Shown here: positions 36,078 to 45,176 of the stretch, one piece after another
Layout: each line of letters opens with the position of its first letter
How positions within the stretch are numbered: position 1 is the first letter of the stretch
DNA from: Primorskyibacter flagellatus
GTDB taxonomy: Bacteria > Pseudomonadota > Alphaproteobacteria > Rhodobacterales > Rhodobacteraceae
Direction: 5' to 3'
Length of the DNA: 64,000 nucleotides
NCBI RefSeq assembly: GCF_014638275.1
Contig: NZ_BMFJ01000002.1
Location: 434,001 to 498,000, forward strand
The notes under the pieces: model-generated
Database searches by the model: none
What the model was told of the DNA's origin: nothing
The model's input: only the letters and a program-made list of their open reading frames with translations
Translations under genes and position numbers: made by a program

Positions 36078-37256
36078 TCAGTCGGTGCGGTCCCGAACGA
36101 AAAGATAAAGCGTCAGCCCCGCTGCCAGGGCCACCGCGTAATACAGGAAAACCGGCTGGAACGCCGCCTCCGGCCGTTCCGCCACCTGCCCCGCCGAGGC
36201 AAAGATCCCCCCCGTGATCAGCTGCGCGACACCCGCGCCGCCGATACCGCAGAGGTTCACAAGCGTGACCCCCCGCCCGACCAGATGCGGCGGCAGGAAG
36301 GCCCGGCCATGGGCAATCACCACTGCATAGCTCGACGTGATGAACCCGATGGCAACCATCACCGACAGCACGCCGAAGACCGTCGCGGGCGGGATCAGCG
36401 CCAGCCAGAGCAACAGCCCGATCCCCGCCGTCGCCGCCCCCACGTTCAGCCATTTCCGCGTGCCAAGCATCCGGTCCGCGGGTCCGTAGGCCAGCGTGCC
36501 AAGGATCATCGCTACCCCGATGGCCAGTGTGTAATAGCCGATCGCCCGCGCGTCCGACCCGAAGACCTGCGTGAAATAGGGCCCGGACCACAGCGCCCGG
36601 ATCCCGGCCACCGGCGCATAGCTCACCAGCATGAACGGCAGCACCAGCCAGAACCCCGGAATGCGGAACAGCGACATCAGCCCGCCCGCAGGCGCATCCG
36701 TGACCTGCGGCGGATCAAGGATCACGCGGCCCAGGATCAGTGCCAGCACCACGCAGGCCAGGGCGAGCGCCAGCATGGTGGAGCGCCAGCCGAAAGCCTC
36801 CACCGCCAGCGCCAGCGGCAGCGACCCGGCAAGGTTCCCGGTCTGCCCCACCCCGACGATGAGCGAGGCGAAGGTCGCGAACATCGCCGCCGGATAGACC
36901 CGCGCAAGGATGTAGTAGGACGCCATCAGCACCGGGGAACAGCCGACCCCGATCAGCCCCATGCCGACCACGATATGCCACGGCGCCTGCGCCAGCCCGA
37001 ACAGCAGCGCCCCTCCGCCGCCGCCCAGCCCCAGCAGAACCGCCGCCGTCCTGCGCGGGCCAAGCCGGTCCAGCGCCCAGCCAACCGGCAGCTGCATCGC
37101 CGCGAAGGCAAGGAACCAGACCCCCGCCGCATTGGACAGATCGGCGGCATTGGCACCGACGTCGCGTTCCAGCACGCCGGTCAGGACCGGCAGGAAGGAC
37201 CGGAAGAACTGCGACAGCACGTAGGCCGCGACCAGCAGGACGAAATCGATGCGCAT
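36078..37256 (-). CDS. MFS transporter
   Basis: A protein of 392 residues with twelve predicted helices. The 2-3 loop GWALDRLGPRRTAAVLL is typical of the superfamily. N-terminal RSFLPVLTGVLERDVGANAADLSNA (part: LSNAAGVWFLAFAAMQLPVG) resembles NarK/nitrate- and sugar-efflux-like carriers, but the substrate cannot be set. It lies just downstream of an SDR gene (13 bases), likely one operon. Confidence 0.85.
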   Translation of the reverse strand: MRIDFVLLVAAYVLSQFFRSFLPVLTGVLERDVGANAADLSNAAGVWFLAFAAMQLPVGWALDRLGPRRTAAVLLGLGGGGGALLFGLAQAPWHIVVGMGLIGVGCSPVLMASYYILARVYPAAMFATFASLIVGVGQTGNLAGSLPLALAVEAFGWRSTMLALALACVVLALILGRVILDPPQVTDAPAGGLMSLFRIPGFWLVLPFMLVSYAPVAGIRALWSGPYFTQVFGSDARAIGYYTLAIGVAMILGTLAYGPADRMLGTRKWLNVGAATAGIGLLLWLALIPPATVFGVLSVMVAIGFITSSYAVVIAHGRAFLPPHLVGRGVTLVNLCGIGGAGVAQLITGGIFASAGQVAERPEAAFQPVFLYYAVALAAGLTLYLFVRDRTD

Positions 37257-37269
37257 CCGCCCCGTCCGG

Positions 37270-38010
37270 TCAGATACAGCGTCCGCCGTCGACCAGCATG
37301 CAGAGCCCGGTCACCATCGCCGCCTCCTCCGAGGCGAGGAATAGCGAGGCATTGGCGATGTCCAGCGGCGTCGACAGCCGCCCCATGGGAATGGTCGACA
37401 GGAACTTGGCCCGCATCTCGGGCGTGTCCTCTCCCATGAAGGTCGGCAGCAGCGGCGTTTCCCCGGCCACAGGGTTTACCGCGTTGACGCGGATGCCATG
37501 GGGCGCAAGTTCGACCGCCATGGTGCGCGTCGCGGTGTTCACCCAGCCCTTCGATGCGTTGTACCAGTTCAGGTTGGGCCGCGGCGACACCCCCGCGGTC
37601 GAGGAGATCTGCACGAAGCACCCCGACTTCCGCGCCTTCATCGCCGGAACCAGCGCCTTCGCGGTCAGGTAGATCGAACGGACGTTGACGTTCAGGACAC
37701 GGTCGAACTCTTCCTCCGTCACGTCTTCCAGCGGCTTCGGCATATGCGACACGCCGGCGTTGTTCACCATGATGTCGACCTGCCCCCAGGTCTCAGTCGC
37801 CTGCGCGACCATCGCGTTGATGCTGTCGGCCTTCGCCACGTCCACCGCGCAGCCGATCCCGCCGACCTCCTTCGCGACCTCCATCGCCGCCTCGCCCTGG
37901 ATGTCCGCGACCATGACCCGCGCGCCCTCTTCAACGAACCGCCGCACGATGCCCGCACCGAACCCCTGCGCGCCGCCGGTGACGATGGCGGTCTTGCCTG
38001 ACAGTCTCAT
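37270..38010 (-). CDS. SDR-family oxidoreductase (FabG-like)
   Basis: A protein of 246 residues with TGGAQGFG at 11-18, NNAG near 88, serine in ISSTAGVSP and the Tyr-Lys pair in WYNASKGW. The C-terminus MLVDGGRCI is typical. It probably reduces or oxidises a small alcohol or ketone with NAD(P). GGAGG is six bases before ATG 38010. The MFS gene follows 13 bases downstream. Confidence 0.9.
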   Translation of the reverse strand: MRLSGKTAIVTGGAQGFGAGIVRRFVEEGARVMVADIQGEAAMEVAKEVGGIGCAVDVAKADSINAMVAQATETWGQVDIMVNNAGVSHMPKPLEDVTEEEFDRVLNVNVRSIYLTAKALVPAMKARKSGCFVQISSTAGVSPRPNLNWYNASKGWVNTATRTMAVELAPHGIRVNAVNPVAGETPLLPTFMGEDTPEMRAKFLSTIPMGRLSTPLDIANASLFLASEEAAMVTGLCMLVDGGRCI

Positions 38011-38121
38011 GATGATCCTCCCTCGATCTCCGCGAGACCCTCCTCCGCGCCGAGGGGAAAGGCAAGGCACACCCGGAGGTGCCGGGATGTGATCGGCCCG
38101 GCCCGGCGGCGCGGAACCGGG

Positions 38122-38161
38122 AAAATGACCAAATGACCAGAATCGTTCATCTGGTCATTTT
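38122..38161 (-). terminator. Terminator of the ABC-importer operon
   Basis: AAAATGACCA (38122-38131) pairs with TGGTCATTTT (38152-38161), and after one mismatch four further bases pair. On the minus strand the stem ends in TTTT. The stem begins inside the stop codon of the ATPase gene, an unusual overlap. Confidence 0.75.
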
Positions 38162-39768
38162 CAGGTGTCGGATGCCGCCTTCCGCGCCATCGCAGGCAAC
38201 TCCGGCGCGGCTGCGATCAGCTGCTGCGTGTAGGGATGCCGGGGGTTGGTAAAGACCTCTTCCGTTTCTCCCTGCTCCACGATCTCTCCGGCCTTCATCA
38301 CCATGACCCTGTCGGTGATGACCCGCACGACGCTAAGGTCATGGGAAATAAAGAGATAACTTAAACCAAAGCGCGCACCGAGGTCCGCCAGAAGGTCGAG
38401 GATCTGCGCCCTGACCTGCACATCCAGCGCCGAAACCGCCTCGTCCAGAAGGATCAGGTCCGGCTTGATGATAAGCGCCCGCGCAATCGCGATCCGCTGC
38501 CGCTGCCCGCCGGAAAATTCGTGGATATACCGATACTTGTCATCCGGAGACAGCCCGACTGAAGTCAGCGCCTCCGCAATCGCCGCCTCCCGCTCGGTCC
38601 CGGTTGGCAAGCGGTCGAGCAGGTGGAACGGTTCGCAGACCAGTCGGTCTACCCGGTGCCGTGGATTGAATGACCCATAGGGATCCTGAAACACCACCTG
38701 CATCCGTCGCCGCACCGCCCGGTTGGCCCGGTGCCCGTCGAACACAGGCTGGCCGTCGAACAGAATTTCTCCGCCCTGCACCTCCTCCAGCCCGAGGATC
38801 GCGCGGGTCAGCGTTGATTTCCCGCAGCCGGATTCTCCAACCAGGCCAAGGCTTTCTCCCCGTTTCAGATCAAAGGACACCCCCTTGACCGCCGCCACCT
38901 TTCCGGGTGCCGACAGCAACGACTTGCGCGGCACCGTGTAGGTGCGCACGACGTCGCGCACCCGCAGCAGGGCATCGTCCACCGGCTGGACCGATCGGTC
39001 CGGCGCATGCGTTGACGCTTCGAGCAGCGAAATCGAATAGGGGTGTTTCAAGGCCGAGAAGATTGCCGGACAGGCCCCCCGCTCCACCACCTCGCCATCC
39101 TTCATGATGACGATCTCGTCCGCCATGTCCGCCACCACGGCGAGGTCGTGAGAGATCATCAGCAGACCCATCCCGTCCTCCCGAACCAGACGCTTCAGCA
39201 GCGCGAGGATCTGCGCCTGTGTCGTCACATCCAGCGCGGTCGTCGGTTCGTCCGCGATCAGCAGCGCGGGTCGCAGAGCAATCGCCATGGCAATCACGAC
39301 GCGCTGGCGCTGACCGCCGGAAAGCTCGTGAGGATAACGACTTAGCGGGAACCGGTCGGCAGGAAGCTCAACCCGGTCCAGCGCCTCCCGCGCACGGGCC
39401 AGGGCTTCCGACCGCGAGACTTTCTCGTGGATCAGCACCGTTTCCGCCACCTGGTCGCCGATGGTCCGGATCGGGTTCAACGCCGTCATCGGCTCCTGAA
39501 ACACCATCCCGACCTCGTTCCCGCGCAACTCGCAAAGCGCCGCTTCGGGCAGCGACAGCATGTCATGCCCCGACAACGTAACCTGCCCGGAACAGACCGA
39601 CCCTTCGGGCAGCAGCTGCATCACCGAAAACGCCGTCATCGACTTGCCGGATCCGGATTCACCAATGACTCCAACGATCTGCCCCGGCGCAACGGACAGC
39701 GACACATCCCGAAGGATGGTCTTGCGCCCGATCTTCAGCGACAGTCCCCCGACCTCGAGCAGGCTCAT
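38161..39768 (-). CDS. Peptide-type ABC transporter, fused double ATP-binding protein
   Basis: A protein of 535 residues with two ABC domains joined in tandem, as in GsiA or YejF. First domain: GESGSGKSM (Walker A), [13 protein letters not shown] (signature), [11 protein letters not shown] (Walker B). Second domain: [34 protein letters not shown]; Walker B has DEA rather than DEP, also seen in related proteins. It powers the importer encoded just upstream; ATGA overlap with the DppC-like permease. A palindromic terminator begins in its stop codon. Confidence 0.94.
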   Translation of the reverse strand: MSLLEVGGLSLKIGRKTILRDVSLSVAPGQIVGVIGESGSGKSMTAFSVMQLLPEGSVCSGQVTLSGHDMLSLPEAALCELRGNEVGMVFQEPMTALNPIRTIGDQVAETVLIHEKVSRSEALARAREALDRVELPADRFPLSRYPHELSGGQRQRVVIAMAIALRPALLIADEPTTALDVTTQAQILALLKRLVREDGMGLLMISHDLAVVADMADEIVIMKDGEVVERGACPAIFSALKHPYSISLLEASTHAPDRSVQPVDDALLRVRDVVRTYTVPRKSLLSAPGKVAAVKGVSFDLKRGESLGLVGESGCGKSTLTRAILGLEEVQGGEILFDGQPVFDGHRANRAVRRRMQVVFQDPYGSFNPRHRVDRLVCEPFHLLDRLPTGTEREAAIAEALTSVGLSPDDKYRYIHEFSGGQRQRIAIARALIIKPDLILLDEAVSALDVQVRAQILDLLADLGARFGLSYLFISHDLSVVRVITDRVMVMKAGEIVEQGETEEVFTNPRHPYTQQLIAAAPELPAMARKAASDT

Positions 39769-40646
39769 GACCGCCCCCGAAGCTTCGGGTCGAACAGGTC
39801 GCGCAGCCCGTCCCCCATGAGATTCAGCCCCAGCACCGTGAGCAGGATCGCCAGCCCGGGAAACAGCGCCATGTGCGGCGCGAAGGAGATCATGGTCTGG
39901 CTCTCCGCCAGCATCCGGCCCCAGCTTGGCGTCGGCGGCTGCGCGCCGAGGCCGACGTAGGACAGCCCCGCTTCGGCAAGAATGCCGAGGGAGAACTGGA
40001 TTGTTCCCTGCACGATCAACAGGTTGGTCACGTTCGGCAGGATATGTTCGACAGAGATCCGCGCCGACCCCTTCCCCGCCACCCGCGCCGCGAGGATATA
40101 GTCCCGCTGCCACAGCGACAGCGCGCCGGAGCGGGTCAGGCGCGCGAACACCGGGATGTTGAAGATGCCGATGGCGATGATCGCATTGACCGCCGACGCC
40201 CCGAAGATCGCGGTGATCATGATGGCGATGACCAGCGACGGGAAGGCGAAGACCAGATCGTTGCCACGCATGATGACTTCGTCCAGAAGGGACCCCTTCC
40301 GCGCGGCGGCCCAGAGCCCGAGCGGCACGCCGAAGCTCATCCCGATGCCGACGGCGACCACCGCGACCGCAATCGACACCCGCGCCCCAACCATGATCAT
40401 CGACAGGATGTCCCGCCCGAAATGATCTGTTCCCAAGGGGTTGCGGGCCGAGGGTGGTTTGATCTTGTTGGCAATGTCCAGCCCCGTCACGTCGAAGGGG
40501 GTCCAGACAAACGACACCAGCGCCGCCAGAACGAAGACCAGCGTCAGCACCGCCCCGATCACGAAATTCCGCGAGCGCAGCGCCCTGTGCCAGAGCCGGA
40601 CGGGTGCGCCCTCGGGCGGCAGGCTGTCTGCGCGCAGGTCGGTCAT
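39765..40646 (-). CDS. Peptide-type ABC transporter permease, DppC-like
   Basis: A protein of 293 residues with an N-terminal OppC_N segment (FVIGAVLTLVFVLAAL), then NPLGTDHFGRDILSMIMVGARVS (part: HPLGTD-like NPLGTDHFGRD) and the permease coupling motif around YILAARVAGKGSARI. About six helices. It should pair with the DppB-like permease. ATGA overlaps on both sides (40643-40646, 39765-39768) show strict operon order. Confidence 0.94.
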   Translation of the reverse strand: MTDLRADSLPPEGAPVRLWHRALRSRNFVIGAVLTLVFVLAALVSFVWTPFDVTGLDIANKIKPPSARNPLGTDHFGRDILSMIMVGARVSIAVAVVAVGIGMSFGVPLGLWAAARKGSLLDEVIMRGNDLVFAFPSLVIAIMITAIFGASAVNAIIAIGIFNIPVFARLTRSGALSLWQRDYILAARVAGKGSARISVEHILPNVTNLLIVQGTIQFSLGILAEAGLSYVGLGAQPPTPSWGRMLAESQTMISFAPHMALFPGLAILLTVLGLNLMGDGLRDLFDPKLRGRS

Positions 40647-41587
40647 CGGCGTCTCAGCCTCGGGTCGACCACGGCATAGGCGACCTCGACCGCGAAGTTG
40701 ACCAGCACGACCGCGAAGACCAGCAGCATGACGACGGATTCGACCACGATCAGGTCGCGGGCCGAAATCGACTGGAAGATCAGCCGCCCCAGCCCCGGCA
40801 GGTAGAACACGTTCTCGATGATGATCCCCCCCGCCAGAAGGAAGGAGAACTGCAAACCGATGATCGTCAGCACCGGGATCAGCGCGTTCCTCAGCGCATG
40901 CCGCCACAGCGCCTGCCGCTTCGACAGCCCCTTGGCCCGTGCCGTGCGCACGAAATCCTCCGACAGGGTATCAAGCAGGGCCGACCGCATCACCCGCGCC
41001 AGGATCGACGCCTGCGGCAGCGCCAGCGCGATGGCCGGCAGCGTCAGTGCCTTCATCGACACCCAGAACCCCTTGTCCCAGCCCGGAAATCCCCCGGCTG
41101 AGAACCAGCGCAAGTTGATCGCGAAGACCACGACCATCAGCATCGCGAACCAGAAGTTCGGTATCGCCACGCCAAGCTGAGTCACCCCCATAACCCCCAC
41201 ATCCACCGCCGATCCGCGCCGAGACGCGGCCCAGATGCCCGCCGGAAAGGCGATGAGCGTCGACAGCGTCAGTGCATAGATCGCGAGGGGGAGCGAGATC
41301 CACATCCGGTCCGCAATCATCCCCGCCACCGGGGTGCGGTAGGTGTAGGACATCCCGAAATCGCCCGAGAGCATGCCGCCGACCCAGGACAGGTAGCGTT
41401 CCCACAGCGACCCGTTCAGCCCGAGCTGGTCGCGCAGGGCCGCCAGCGTATCCTCCTGCGCGTTCACGCCCAGCATGAACGCCGCCGGATCGCCGGGCAG
41501 GATCTCGATCGAGAGGAAGATCACGACCGAGGCCACGGCGAGGCTGACGACAAGCGAAATCAGACGTTTGAGGATGTAGAGCAGCAT
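40643..41587 (-). CDS. Peptide-type ABC transporter permease, DppB-like
   Basis: A protein of 314 residues with the typical N-terminus (LYILKRLISLVVSLAVA) and GDPAAFMLG, LGLNGSLWERYLSW, and the coupling helix DFVRTARAKGLSKRQAL. Six helices. It forms the heterodimeric channel with the DppC-like partner. It lies downstream of the SBP gene past an mRNA hairpin. Confidence 0.94.
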   Translation of the reverse strand: MLLYILKRLISLVVSLAVASVVIFLSIEILPGDPAAFMLGVNAQEDTLAALRDQLGLNGSLWERYLSWVGGMLSGDFGMSYTYRTPVAGMIADRMWISLPLAIYALTLSTLIAFPAGIWAASRRGSAVDVGVMGVTQLGVAIPNFWFAMLMVVVFAINLRWFSAGGFPGWDKGFWVSMKALTLPAIALALPQASILARVMRSALLDTLSEDFVRTARAKGLSKRQALWRHALRNALIPVLTIIGLQFSFLLAGGIIIENVFYLPGLGRLIFQSISARDLIVVESVVMLLVFAVVLVNFAVEVAYAVVDPRLRRR

Positions 41588-41617
41588 GGATCAGGCGGCG
41601 CGCGCCAATCCGAATGG

Positions 41618-41648
41618 CCCGCCGGAAAGTAACCGTTCTTCCGGCGGG
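41618..41648 (-). terminator. Attenuating hairpin between SBP and permease genes
   Basis: CCCGCCGGAA (41618-41627) pairs perfectly with TTCCGGCGGG (41639-41648) around an 11-base loop, without a T run. Hairpins at this place in ABC operons usually protect the upstream SBP mRNA and lower permease output. Confidence 0.7.
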
Positions 41649-41655
41649 CGACGTG

Positions 41656-43137
41656 TCATTGCGACCAGGACACCGCGGTCAGGTCGGTGGCCTGGGTCGG
41701 CGCGTTTTCCCACAGCCCCTCGACCCCGACCTTGGCGACGGTGTGCAGCGGCAATTGGAAAAGGTAGGCGTTCACATAGTCCTTCGCGATGGTCTCCTGC
41801 GCCTGCTTGAACATCTCCGACCGCTTGGCCGGGTCGGATTCAGCCGAAAGGTCGGTCATCAGGGTCTGGAACTCCGGGTTGTCGTACTGGAAGTAGTAAT
41901 CCGGACGGGCGTAGATGTTGATATCGAGAGGCTCGGTATGGCTGATGATGGTCAGGCCATAATCCTTGCCCTTGAACGTCCCTTCAAGCCATTGGGCCCA
42001 TTCGACATTCTCGATCTCGGGCTCGATGCCGACCGCGCGCAGTTCCGCTGCGACGATTTCCCCGCCGCGACGGGCGTAAGACGGCGGCGGCAGGGTCATC
42101 TTGACCTTGAGCGGCGTCGTCACACCGGCTTCGGCCAGCAGCGCCTTCGACTTCTCCGGGTCGTAACCGGACATCTCCGTCAGATCGACGTAATCCGGGT
42201 GATGCGGCGCGAAATGCGTGCCGATCGGGGTGCCGTAGCCGAACATGGCGCCGTCGATGATCTCCTGCCGGTTCACCGCGTGGGCAATCGCCTCGCGCAC
42301 CTTCACGTTGTCGAAGGGCGGCAGCTTGTTGTTGATGGCGAGGATCGTCTCGCCCTCGGTGGAGCCGATCAGCACCTTGAAGCGCGGATCCGCGTCAAAC
42401 TGCGGCAGGTTCTCGGGCGCGGGGAAGGCGACGAAGACGTCGAGGTCTTCGGCCATCATCGCCGCAAACGCGGCCGTGGGATCAGAGATGAACTTGAACG
42501 TCGCCTCTTCGAGGATCGCCGGTTCGCCCCAGTAGTCTGCGTTCTTCACCAGATGGATGGAGTCGCCCTGCACCCAGTTGTCGAACTTGAATGCGCCTGT
42601 GCCGATTGGCGTGGTCTTGATGTTCTCGATGCTCTCGGGTGCCACGATCACGGCGTCGCCCCAAGCCATGTTGAACGGGAAATTGCCGTCCGCCGTCTTC
42701 AGCGTCACGGTCACGGTCAGCGGATCGGTGGCCTCGACCGACTCGATCCCCGCGAACAGCGCCTTCTGCGCGTTCACGCTGTCCTCCGCCCGCGCCCGAT
42801 CGAGAGAGAAGACCACATCCTCGGCATCCATGGTGGTACCGTCGTGGAAGGTCACGCCTTCGGCCAGGTGAAAGGTATAGACCTTGCCGTCCTCGGAAAT
42901 GTCCCAGGAGGTCGCGAGACCGGGGTTGATCGACCCGTCGGGCCCGAAGCGGGTCAGCCCTTCGAACACGTTGGAATAGAGCACCGAATCGATGGCCCCC
43001 GCCGCGGCAGAGGTCGGGTCGAGATGCGGCGGTTCAAGCTGCATCCCCACGGTAAGACCCGTCGACTGGGCCATGGCAACCGATGCCGTCAACGCAAACG
43101 CGACCGAAAGTCCTGCGGTAGAATATCTGAATGTCAT
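41656..43137 (-). CDS. Peptide-type ABC transporter substrate-binding protein (family 5)
   Basis: A protein of 493 residues. The signal peptide (about 1-23, ending ASVAMAQ) exports it to the periplasm. The SBP_bac_5 fold follows: PPHLDPTSAAAGAIDSVLY, YTFHLAEGVTFHDGTTMDAEDVVFSLDR (parts: VTFHDGTTMDAEDVVFSLD), AINNKLPPFDNVKVREAIAHA (part: FDNVKVREAIAHAVNRQEI). Ligands of this family include di- and oligopeptides, N-acylated compounds and nickel; the neighbouring M20 deacylase points to an amide ligand. GGGAG precedes ATG 43137. Confidence 0.94.
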   Translation of the reverse strand: MTFRYSTAGLSVAFALTASVAMAQSTGLTVGMQLEPPHLDPTSAAAGAIDSVLYSNVFEGLTRFGPDGSINPGLATSWDISEDGKVYTFHLAEGVTFHDGTTMDAEDVVFSLDRARAEDSVNAQKALFAGIESVEATDPLTVTVTLKTADGNFPFNMAWGDAVIVAPESIENIKTTPIGTGAFKFDNWVQGDSIHLVKNADYWGEPAILEEATFKFISDPTAAFAAMMAEDLDVFVAFPAPENLPQFDADPRFKVLIGSTEGETILAINNKLPPFDNVKVREAIAHAVNRQEIIDGAMFGYGTPIGTHFAPHHPDYVDLTEMSGYDPEKSKALLAEAGVTTPLKVKMTLPPPSYARRGGEIVAAELRAVGIEPEIENVEWAQWLEGTFKGKDYGLTIISHTEPLDINIYARPDYYFQYDNPEFQTLMTDLSAESDPAKRSEMFKQAQETIAKDYVNAYLFQLPLHTVAKVGVEGLWENAPTQATDLTAVSWSQ

Positions 43138-43165
43138 CGTCCACTCCCTGTGCGCCCCCTGTTTG

Positions 43166-44473
43166 TCAGGGGTTCCGAGGTGGCCCGAGCAGAGAAAGCA
43201 GGGAAAGCGCCATCACCTGGGCCGAGGCCACCATGTCATCCACTCCGACATATTCGTCGGGTTTATGCGCAAGGTCCAGAATACCGGGGCCATAGGCAAC
43301 GCAATTTTTCAGCTTTCCAATTCTGTCGATGTGCTTCTGATCGTAAGTTCCCGGAGACACGACATAATCCGGGTCCCTGCCGAGCGTCGCCCGAATCGCC
43401 TCCGTCACCGTGGTGACGACCGGGGCGCCCCTGTCGGTCATCGTCGGCAGCACCCGGTGCATTTCCCGCATCGAATAGTCGAAGTCCGGACGCCGCGCCT
43501 TGACCCGTTCCAGCACGCCACGCACCTCGGCCTGCACCTTGTCGATGTCCTCCTCGATCAGAAAGCGCCGGTCGATCACCATCCGCGCCGAATCCGGCAC
43601 CACCGGAGAGGGCAGGCCGGTGCCCGGCTTGAGGATCTCATCCTGCCCGCCGTGCAGCGAATTGATGTTGAGCGTGGACTGCTTCGCCCCCTCGGGGACA
43701 ACCGGCATGTCCGTCCGCTTGAGCGCGAGCGCCGGGAACAGTGTTTCCTCCATCTCGTGAAGCACCGCCCCCATATGCCGAACCGCGCAATCGCCGAGGA
43801 AGGGCATGGAGCCATGGGCGATTTCGCCATGCGTCTCGATCTCCGCCCACCACACGCCGCGATGACCAAGGCATATGCGGTCGACGTTCAGGGGTTCGGG
43901 GATGATGACGTGATCGACCTTGGCATAGAACCCCTGCTCCGCCAGATAGGCCACACCGCCGAAACCGCCCGATTCCTCGTCCGCTGTGCCGCTAATCTCG
44001 ATCGCGCCGCCCCAGTCCGGAACCACGGCCAGAAACGCCTCTGCCGCGACGACGGATGCCGCCAGCCCGCCCTTCATGTCGCAGGCCCCGCGCCCGTAGA
44101 CCTTGCCGTCCTTCAGTTCGCCGCCGAAGGGGTCCGTGGTCCAGCCGCGCCCGACGTCCACCACGTCGATATGAGAGTTGAAGTGCACGCACTCCCCGGC
44201 CCGCGCCCCGGCCCGCCGTGCCACGATGTTCCAGCGCGGGTAGCGGTCGCTGTCGCCGGGGGACCCGACGGCCCGCACCAGCTGCGTGTGGAACCCGGAC
44301 CGAAGGAGGCGACGGTCGAGGTAGTCGCAGATCTCGCGGTAGTTCTCACCCGGAGGATTGAGCGTCGGGATCCGGATCAGGTCCTGCGTCAGGGAAATCA
44401 GATCGTCCCGCCGCGCCGTGATCTCGGCGGCAAGCCGGGCCTGAAGGTCGGTCATCTCTGCGGCATCTTGCAT
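43166..44473 (-). CDS. M20-family deacylase (ArgE/DapE type)
   Basis: A protein of 435 residues; ATG 44455 is an alternative start. Metal ligands fit the M20 family: H in HFNSHIDVV, D in GRGACDMKGG, E-E in TADEESGG, E in IIPEPLN, and H in YDQKHIDRIG. The family removes acyl groups from amino acids (acetylornithine, succinyl-diaminopimelate) or splits dipeptides. It is the first gene of the ABC operon (28 bases before the SBP start), so it most likely hydrolyses the imported substrate. The promoter region shares a palindrome with the divergent PAS-LuxR gene. Confidence 0.93.
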   Translation of the reverse strand: MQDAAEMTDLQARLAAEITARRDDLISLTQDLIRIPTLNPPGENYREICDYLDRRLLRSGFHTQLVRAVGSPGDSDRYPRWNIVARRAGARAGECVHFNSHIDVVDVGRGWTTDPFGGELKDGKVYGRGACDMKGGLAASVVAAEAFLAVVPDWGGAIEISGTADEESGGFGGVAYLAEQGFYAKVDHVIIPEPLNVDRICLGHRGVWWAEIETHGEIAHGSMPFLGDCAVRHMGAVLHEMEETLFPALALKRTDMPVVPEGAKQSTLNINSLHGGQDEILKPGTGLPSPVVPDSARMVIDRRFLIEEDIDKVQAEVRGVLERVKARRPDFDYSMREMHRVLPTMTDRGAPVVTTVTEAIRATLGRDPDYVVSPGTYDQKHIDRIGKLKNCVAYGPGILDLAHKPDEYVGVDDMVASAQVMALSLLSLLGPPRNP

Positions 44474-44496
44474 GGTGACAGACTGCGCTCCGGTCC

Positions 44497-44516
44497 CTAC
44501 GGTCTCAATACCGTAG
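44497..44516. promoter_or_regulatory. Palindromic operator between M20 deacylase and PAS-LuxR genes
   Basis: CTACGGT-CTCAAT-ACCGTAG, 7-base perfect arms with a 6-base spacer, of LuxR-type length. It lies 23 bases from the deacylase ATG and 18 bases from the likely PAS-LuxR start, the only distinct signal in the 61-base divergent region. Confidence 0.75.
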
Positions 44517-44534
44517 TTTCACGGGGAGAGCGCC

Positions 44535-45080
44535 CTGTCCGACCTTGTCGCCCTTGCCTTCGACAACGCCCCGCTTGGCATCGTGCTGACCGAGGACCGG
44601 ATCATCCGCGCCGTCAACACCGCCTTCGCGGAACTCACCGGGCACCCCGCCGAAACGCTCAGCGGGCAGAGCTTCCGCATCTTTTACGACAGCCACCGCA
44701 GCTTCGCCGCCACGCGCGACATCGGGCTTGAACCGCTCCGGCGCGGGGCGACCTACCAGGACGAACGCCTGCTCCGCCACGCCTCGGGCCGGATGATGCT
44801 GGTGCGGTTCCACGCCCGTACGCTCACCCCCGACGACCCGCTTGCCCAGCTGGTCATGACCTTCGCCCCGCTGCGTGACGAGACGCCCGCCCGCGCGCTC
44901 ACTCCACGCGAACGCACCGTGGTCGCCGGGCTGTCGCGGGGCCAGACCAGCAAGGAGATCGCCCGTGACCTCGGCCTTTCCCCCCGTACGGTTGAGGACG
45001 TCCGCGCCCGCCTTCTGCAGCGGTACGAGGCCCGGAACGCTGCCGATCTGCTCACCCGCCTTGCCGGACCGGCCTTTTGA
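44535..45080 (+). CDS. PAS-domain LuxR-type transcriptional regulator (probable CTG start)
   Basis: A protein of 181 residues if it begins at CTG 44535. A PAS domain (about 1-110; ALAFDNAPLGIVLTEDR, then VNTAFAELTGHPAETLSGQSF shown in part: AVNTAFAELTGHP) is followed by a LuxR helix-turn-helix (118-175; LTPRERTVVAGLSRGQTSKE shown in part: GLSRGQTSKEIARDLGLSPR). GTG 44583 would cut off the first PAS strand. No ATG, GTG or TTG occurs between the upstream stop at 44514 and there, while GGGGAGAG lies five bases before the CTG. It is divergent from the ABC operon and probably controls it. Confidence 0.85.
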   Translation: MSDLVALAFDNAPLGIVLTEDRIIRAVNTAFAELTGHPAETLSGQSFRIFYDSHRSFAATRDIGLEPLRRGATYQDERLLRHASGRMMLVRFHARTLTPDDPLAQLVMTFAPLRDETPARALTPRERTVVAGLSRGQTSKEIARDLGLSPRTVEDVRARLLQRYEARNAADLLTRLAGPAF

Positions 45081-45176
45081 CGCCGACCCGGACCAAACCT
45101 GCGACATATTATACTACCGCTATTGTTGAGCCCTGTTTTCCGTGCATAAGTCCGATCCTCACGGCTGGAGCTGCAC

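Noticed and set aside
38161..39768. Two separate ATPase genes or a frameshift fusion
   Set aside because: The frame is continuous and fused double ATPases of this length are a known form (GsiA, YejF).
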